Shown piece by piece: positions 57,681 to 64,000 of a DNA stretch of 64,000 nt. The stretch spans positions 68,326,956 through 68,390,955 of the forward strand of contig NC_087065.1 in the NCBI RefSeq assembly GCF_963678635.1, written 5' to 3'. A model generated the notes under the pieces. The model was not told the origin of the DNA, ran no database searches, and saw only the letters and a program-made list of their open reading frames with translations. Both the position numbers and the translations under genes were made by a program. The DNA is from Symsagittifera roscoffensis. Taxonomy: Eukaryota > Xenacoelomorpha > Acoela > Convolutidae. Every line of letters begins with the position of its first letter. Positions within the stretch are counted from its first letter, which is position 1.

Positions 57681-58170
57681 ACCGATCGTGTCAGGGCAAA
57701 GCCCTGAATGTTCTGATTGCCTTTTAAGGTATATGGAGTAGTGTTCGCATTTAAAAAAATTGATGAAACTCTCGATTTAAAAAAATGAAAATTTTCATGA
57801 CGCTATATGAAGTAAAAATTGATATTTTGCATTTATCAAAGTAATAAATAATAAATAAGACCAACTAGCATGCCTCAAATTAATTTGGAACAATTTCTAG
57901 AAACAGATTAGAGCTCTGCTCAAGCGTTAATAGAACGGAAAACATCGCACGTTAATTGTCCCAAATGGGCCGAATTGCCAATCTATAAACCCCTATAATT
58001 TTACAAAAAAAAATCACACGTGAAATTTTTGTAATTTGAGCTTAAGGTACTATTTAATTGAGTTGAAAAAGTTGCCAAAAATTGCTAGTTAAAAAATCTT
58101 AATTTGCTTGGAGAAAACAAAAACCACTGTCAGCACAAATATTCCGTCGCTTATTTCAAAAATCGTGTAA
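57681..58170 (-). mobile_element. Diverged HINE copy in direct tandem
   Basis: Begins three bases after the previous copy ends, in the same orientation (CGATCGTGTCAGGGC, hairpin CAGGGCAAAGCCCTG, TGTTCTGATTGCC). The 5' end is eroded near 58165. Head-to-tail tandems are a known Helentron/HINE habit. Confidence 0.75.
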
Positions 58171-58989
58171 AAAATTATAAATAAGATAAAAGCAACGGTC
58201 GTGGAAGTCACTTTTGCTATGGTTGCGCTAATCGCAACTTTTTCTTTTTTTGGTCTTAATCATTTTTTTTGGTCGTGCCAGTCACCGAAAATTTTGTTTC
58301 AGCTGCAGTATAATTAATTTTGTTCTAAAGTTTGGTACTATCAAATCCGAATTACTCTTCTTTGGAAGTAAATATCAATAAAAAGTAATTCAGTTCAATT
58401 TGAATTTTTGGGTAGCAAGTACCAACTTTGTCTTCTGCTGTGTCTTAGCTCTTTTTGCTTTTCTTTTGTTACGAATACGAAAACCAAAAATTTAACAGAA
58501 TCTCCCATTTTTGACGTCATGATTTTTCATGAAACTATTTTGGAATAATTACCTCGTCTCATTTCATTTTGCCTAGGGCAATTAACTTTACGCGTTAATA
58601 GTAAACTGTAAGTTGGCGCGATATAATTATTCGAAATTGTCTGAAACTGTAAATTGGTCCGATATAATTAGCCAAAATCAGTGTTTTTGATACGATTGCA
58701 GACAAACATTCACACAAAGGCAGAGCGTAGCTACGCATCTGTTGTGATACAACATAAACATTAAAAAATAAGAAGTCGAAAAAAAAAATTGTTGAAAAAA
58801 CAAAGTCAACCAAAATTTACTCGATAAAATTTAACTAAAGGCCCAACTAAAGCTGGAAGTACGTGTTTGATTCTTTCCGAATTGGTTTTACTGATGCGGT
58901 ATGAAATGGGTAACTTCAAAAATTGGACTTTGTCAAAATCGTGGTTGTTTCTATTCTAAAATAAGTGAGAAGACTGAAAAAACTTCAAG
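58171..58989. other. AT-rich stretch, nothing recognised
   Basis: Short ACGCGTTAATAGTAAACTGTAAGTTGGCGCGATATAATTA traces at about 58590-58630 may be HINE palindrome remnants. Confidence 0.35.
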
Positions 58990-59850
58990 ACATAGAAATT
59001 TTGTCTTAAAACGAACTTTCTCTGAAAGTTAAGGAGTCGCTGCTTCTGTAGAAATTTTTTTGCAATCGGTTCCTTCGATCGAAGCTTTTATCTCACATTT
59101 GATAGGATATTTTTTATGAAAAGTCAAAATTTTTTCGTCAAAAAGTTTCTTAACAACGGTCAAAAGTTGAAAAATTCCGAGATTCATAATTTTTGTTTTG
59201 TCGAAGCCGCTGGAACAGAGAAGATTCCCAGAAAATGAGTTTTTCGATTGAGCAATTGACCCGAAATTTGGCAGGGTATTTTTCGAGAAAAATCAAAAAG
59301 TTTCCAATTAAAAGTTTCAAAACGTTGAATTTTTTGAAGTTAATTAGTGCTTTCTAGAAAAATGGGTGTAGCCAATTAAAAAAGTAGGCTTTCAAAAACT
59401 GGCTGCTCAAACTTAACCCTTGATACCAGAATTGGCAGGATTAATTTTGAGAGAAGTCAAAAAGTTTTCAAAAATTGACAATAACCGAAAAATTTGAATT
59501 CTCGAATTCTCGAGAAATTCAGTCTTATGTGGAAAAACATTTGTGCATAGCTGCATATTCAGACCAAATTTAAGCAACCGGTGAATTAAATTTTACCCAA
59601 AAATTTAGATTTGGGAGGATGAATCCCCAGAAAAGTCAAAACTCTCAAAATACCGTCAAGAAATCAAATTTTTGGATGTTCAGAGGTCCATAACTTTTTG
59701 TGTCAAAAAGTTTGGGAATAGAAATTATGCAAAAAAGCTTCCCTCATTCTTTTGTTTTGGTTGATTCCAATTTCTAAGAGCAGGGAGAGTAGTTTTTGAA
59801 AAAATTCAAAAAGTCTTTAAAAAAAAGAAAAATGGTAAGTTAAAAAGAGA
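58990..59850 (+). repeat. Diverged tandem array, period near 170 bp
   Basis: Five poorly conserved units. The landmark AAAGTCAAAA/AAATTCAAAA recurs at about 59118, 59288, 59455, 59632 and 59800, and a second landmark (…TTGGCAGGRTW-like) at about 59096, 59265, 59432, 59610 and 59777, both spaced 167-178 bp. Two independent landmarks with the same spacing make a real but old tandem repeat likely. Confidence 0.65.
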
Positions 59851-61842
59851 CTAGAGTATTATTCAGGCACACAGGCGAGTAGATGTTTTTTCTATCAATA
59901 CCTGATATTTGATTTTTAAATTAGCAACGGAAGTACTTAGCATTCAATATTAAAGCAAGATGAAAGTTTTATAAGAAAAGTTGTTTACGGGAAAAAAGTC
60001 TAATACCGGATTACAAGACATTTCCTTTGTAAGTGTAATAATAAGTTTGAAACATTTTTAGGTGAGTTTGTTATTTTAGTCTCATTTTGTCGTAATCAAT
60101 ATCATTCACCGCAAGTTTTCGACTATCAGGAATATATTTTTTCGCCTTTGGAACAAGTTGAACTTAATTGTAGCTAGATTCTAATATAATTTTGAATTTG
60201 AATAAATGAATATAGAATTCTTGCTAAAATTTAATACGTTCTTAGTATACAACGTTCTATACGCTCCCAAAAAATTTAATCGTACAGGGAATTAAGGAGA
60301 CAAATAGCTTACTTTTAATTCATTTTCGATTTTTTTGATTGCGCAATAGTTTTTTTGGCATGACTAATTCGCATTAAGCTTTCAACATTTTATATGATTT
60401 TCAAGCCCGCAATCGTTTATCGAGTTTGCTCAGATTGTCAATTTTCAACAAAACACAAACACTTGCGCGTAAAATAGTAATTTTTGTTCGACCTCAAGTA
60501 AATCTTTTCAAAATTTTCTAGACATAAGAAAAAATTCGTTAAAAACTGGTAACTTGATCGCTAAAATTGGTGCAGAATAAAAGTTATAAGCGTATATATT
60601 CTCTGTTATCTTCAAAATTCGAAAAAAATATGCACCTAGTCAGAATTTTTTTCAGTACTTTCTTATACAACGTTCTATACAACGTTCCATTCATTTCTTT
60701 TTTCCAATGGTGTCATCTAAGTATGATTTCAACCTTTTAAGCCATACATTTTCATGAGTTTGACGAAAAATTTTCCAATGTAACCTTTGACTTTGAATAG
60801 TCCAAACTTATTGAATGCGTTCATATTATTTTGTCCTTGAAGACCCGTTGTTTATGGCACCTTGGGGTTGTTATGAATCCTTTAGGGCTGTGGAAAAGCT
60901 GGTAAAACCAAATTAACTGGCTTTACTTGAAAATTACTCAGTTTTAATTGCTTAGTTGGATTACTTAATACCTTTTGATAACATATACTTGCTAACACTA
61001 CAGCTTACGAAGCTTAAGTAAGCAGAAAAAAGTCTGACTTTTTATACATGAATAAGTCAAATAGTTTGCTTCTTCCTGTCTGAAAATCGCCAAATGGAAG
61101 GAAATGAGGACTAATTTGGCAAATGAGGTGCTAGACAGATAAGACGACGAGACACTACGACGAAACGACATTATTACGACAAATGAGAGTTGAAACGTGT
61201 AAATTCAACATCACGAATTTAAGAAATTTTTTTTCTCAGAATCTTAACCGGAGAATTTGTGTGTAGCGTCGCCTTAAAGTCCCACCAAAAGCAGTTGTCG
61301 TCTCAGCAGCTGTCGTCTTATTTGCCGGACATCGGCGAATGAGACTCCAATTTAACATCACAACTTAATTGAGGAAACATTTAATAGCGAAATTTCCTGT
61401 TTCGTCTGGCTACTATCGCCATCGTTGTATCAAACTGCGCACAAAACAATTAAATATTATCAATTGGCGAAGTAACTCTTTTCAAAAGGCGAACCTACGT
61501 AATTTTTTGTACTCAACTAACACAGGCGAAGAGTGTGTTTTTTTTTTCAATTCTTTTTGATGTTTTTTTTTGCATGCTAAATTGGATACCCCGAAGGCAC
61601 TGCATATAAAAAATTAATAGATCTGATTTTTTTTGTTTTTTTTTCAACGCGGCTATCTTACGAAACAAATAAATAATTTCTCTGTTTTTTGAAGATAGTT
61701 CGGTTTTAAAAAACGAAAAAAAAAGAATCAGAGATGTGAAATAGTCTATAAACGATATCATTATTAAAGATATTTGTGTAGCATTTTGTTGATGTTTGTT
61801 TGTTAATATAAAATCATAAAAGAATATAAAAGATAAATGGTA
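59851..61842. other. AT-rich stretch, nothing certain
   Basis: TATACAACGTTCTATAC occurs at about 60246 and 60663. A GACGACGAGAC/GTCGTCTCAGC inverted motif lies at 61140-61185 versus 61295-61330. No gene recognised. Confidence 0.35.
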
Positions 61843-61844
61843 GA

Positions 61845-62030
61845 GGCTTTTAGTGTAGTCGTAAGGCGTTTACTTTGAAACCGTCAGATCGCGTATTCGA
61901 TCACATTCCATGGCAATGATAGTGTGTGAGGACAAGCTCTCACTTGACCTCTAGCTGCAGGTCTACTACAGCCTGACCAATTTCGGCTGCAATAGTGGTA
62001 CCATGAGAAAGTTCTAGACGCAAAAAATTG
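61845..62030 (+). repeat. tRNA-derived SINE or tRNA pseudogene
   Basis: TAGTGTAGTCG (61851-61861) fits the RNA polymerase III A box TRGYNNARNNG exactly. ATTCGATCAC at 61895-61904 is a near match to the B box, about 40 bp downstream. Between them ACTTTGAAACC resembles an anticodon arm with TTG (Gln). The acceptor stem does not close, so it is not an intact tRNA. It is followed by about 120 bp of less AT-rich body, the layout of a SINE. Only one copy is visible, so a tRNA pseudogene remains possible. Confidence 0.5.
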
Positions 62031-62128
62031 GCCTTGAGTCGCAAAAAAGAGCTTTGCTCATTAAAATAACACAGTCTGGAATATGGGGAGATAATACAAA
62101 TGGACTATCTTCGACATGACTGATAAGA

Positions 62129-62582
62129 AAACTGCTCGTATCAGGGCAACTCCCTGAATGTTCGGACTGCGTTTTGATTTCTTGAGGGTAATTAAAAATG
62201 AAATAAATCATGAAGTTTTCAAAAAAAAAACAAAAAAAGGTCAAACACGCTATGTTAAGTAAAAAGTGGTATATTTGGCATATAGCAAAGAAATAAATAT
62301 ACCAAAAAGAATGCCTCAATCCAATTTGAAACGATTTCTAATAAGTATAAAATCTCCACTTACGCGTTAAGAGCACGAAATTTATCGCGCGTTAATTTTC
62401 CCAAAACGGCAAAATTGGCATTCTCTTTAGCCCCCAAACCTTTACAAAAAACAATCACACTGTTTAAATTTGAGCCAAGGACAACAACATTTTTCAAATA
62501 ATAAAAAATCCGTCTAAAATTGCTAGATAAAAGTAAACTTGTTGATGAAAAAACACCCCCAGCAAACATATATTTTCCAACA
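62129..62582 (-). mobile_element. Diverged HINE copy
   Basis: 3' end ACTGCTCGTATCAGGGC with hairpin loop CAGGGCAACTCCCTG, ATIR as TGTTCGGACTGCG, palindrome AGCACGAAATTTATCGCGCG, and a 5' zone with CACCCCCAGCAAACATATAT, where the 5' hairpin is lost. Confidence 0.7.
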
Positions 62583-63375
62583 AAGGATAAATATAATTCT
62601 AACTTACTCAAGCTTACAATGCAGCAAATAAATTCCAAAAAAAGACTTGATTTTTAAGACAACTATTTAATGTGACCAAAAGTTCACAAAATATTGTTTT
62701 TTTTTTTAAATTTGATAGTTTATCTGCTAAAACGGGGATGTGGATCAAAGAAATTACATGAGGGCGCGGTTTTCATTGAACGTTTTGTTGAAAATTCTAT
62801 ATTGCCCAGTCCGATTCGTTGAGATCTCCAGAAACTTCAAAAAGACCCTATAAAGTTAAAATTTCGGCACCGCATTAAGCAAAAAGAAAATTTTGAGCAC
62901 TTTTTGGAAGCTGTAGCTTAAACCGTGGGCGGTTTCCTTAAATTTAGTCTACGATGCCTCAAAATTTTATTCGACGAGGCCTGAGGAAAAATTTTAGGTC
63001 GGGTCAATCAAACATGGGAGAGCTTAAACAGTACGGAAGTGAAGGGGTCGAAGTTCTGAGGGAAAGGGGGGCTGCTGTTTGTAACTGTGTGGACTACGTT
63101 TTACAAAAATTATTGGTTGCCATATAATCCACGTTTCATATCCAATTTTTCTCGACACAAAAAAAAATCTGTTGAGACCGTTTTGCGACAGAATTAATGA
63201 TATTTTGTAAATTTTTCGCATTTCGTTTCCGGCAGGCTGATTTTTTTTCGCGGGTTAAATTATATGAGTTTCAATAACACAAAATATCGTTTAGATTGAA
63301 CAACTGCATTTAAGAATGTCTGTTTTTTCTTGCTTCAGAATTTACAAAGCGTGTTGCATTAACTGTTTATGACTA
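62583..63375. other. AT-rich stretch, nothing recognised
   Basis: No gene or repeat recognised. Confidence 0.4.
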
Positions 63376-63927
63376 CAATGCTGATTTAATTCCTCCGGAC
63401 AAAACGAACAAAATTATAAACTTCAAACGAGTTTTCATCAAATAAAAGTCACTTCAAACAAAAAACTATGATGAGCTTTTTGATTAGAATTTTTGCAAAA
63501 TCAATATAATGAAAAAATACTTTGCAAAGTTTGGGGCTAAAAATTTAACATAAGAAAAATAAAACATAGTGTAAATGACACTTTTTGGCTACGAAAGGAA
63601 AATAAACTTTGTTATACAAAAATTAGAAGAATATACCCTTCTTACGTTTTGTCGATCTAAAAAAGAAGTTCACTTTGAAACAATTGTGTCTGCAATTGAC
63701 TTCGTAATTTCAGCATAACTTTTGATTAACTGAAAACTAGCTAGAAATGATCAGATTTTGGTTAAAATTTAGGGTCCGAACTTTGCAAACTAATTTTGCA
63801 CCATATTAATTCTGCTAAATTTCCAATCAAAATTTGTTTTCATCATTTTTTTCTAAAATAAAACCAAATTGAGAAAAACGCGTTTAAATTTTTATTCGAA
63901 TTTATCAGATAATTTAAATTAACACTG
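63376..63927. mobile_element. Foldback Tc1/mariner-type MITE, copy 2
   Basis: 552 bp between TA dinucleotides (63374-63375 and 63928-63929). Left end CAATGCTGATTTAATTCC, right end inverted CAGTGTTAATTTAAATTA. The left arm keeps TCCGGACAAAACGAAC, shared with copy 1 at 37141. Arms are more diverged than in copy 1. Confidence 0.7.
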
Positions 63928-64000
63928 TAAAAAATTTTAACGTTGAATACTGTTTATCGGACTTTTATTTGTCATGTGTATATTTCTTTCCGAGCTTTCA

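Noticed and set aside
61851-61925. Intact tRNA gene
   Set aside because: A and B boxes are present, but the acceptor and T stems do not pair well.

Overview
This is an AT-rich, gene-poor window from a metazoan nuclear genome, probably an invertebrate. The animal origin rests on one spliced exon of a biogenic-amine receptor (34998-35456), a complete Ty3/gypsy-type LTR retrotransposon (20585-27664), and several eukaryotic DNA transposon families. Nematode-like hints are a short TTTCAG acceptor, Tc1-like CAGTGCTG termini, many homopolymeric G/C tracts, and a primer site resembling a tRNA-Ser 3' end. They do not fix the phylum. Two runs of exactly 200 N (6368-6567, 47246-47445) are assembly placeholders.

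The window is dominated by mobile DNA. The most abundant family is a roughly 530-bp non-autonomous element with about 28 complete or partial copies on both strands. Read 5' to 3' it starts TTGTTCCGACT, has a hairpin just inside that end, an internal GCGCGA/TCGCGC palindrome, an inverted copy of TGTTCCGACT near the other end, and then a CAGGGC/GCCCTG hairpin about 15 nt before the 3' terminus (…GCAGTCTTG). This asymmetric layout is that of HINEs, the non-autonomous Helentrons (Helitron2 group). Copies cluster at 8.3-12 kb, 14-16.5 kb, 30-34 kb, 36-40 kb, 49-51 kb, 57-58 kb and 62 kb.

Region by region. 1-2 kb: a 472-bp tandem duplication carrying a 63-codon ORF. 4-8.8 kb: a 2.2-kb near-identical direct duplication flanking the first gap, possibly a retained second haplotype, containing decayed non-LTR reverse transcriptase. 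8.3-12 kb: a nest of HINEs including an inverted pair. 20.6-27.7 kb: an intact LTR retrotransposon with identical 339-bp LTRs, a 5-bp target duplication and a single 2090-residue Gag-Pol frame whose ATG straddles the LTR/primer-site junction. 28.9-29.9 kb: two MITEs, one hAT-like with a perfect 8-bp duplication. 35 kb: the receptor exon. 37 and 63 kb: Tc1/mariner-type foldback MITEs. 42 kb: a 26-bp minisatellite. 43.6-46.6 kb: a MULE-type transposon with a broken FLYWCH/transposase gene. 49.6-50 kb: a foldback MITE with iterated termini. 59 kb: a diverged tandem array with a period near 170 bp. 61.8 kb: a tRNA-derived SINE or tRNA pseudogene.

The only gene product that looks intact is the retrotransposon polyprotein. 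The only host gene recognised is the receptor exon; its other exons were not found here. No autonomous Helentron, complete MULE or complete Tc1 gene is present, so the short elements presumably depend on enzymes encoded elsewhere. All similarity calls were made by eye.
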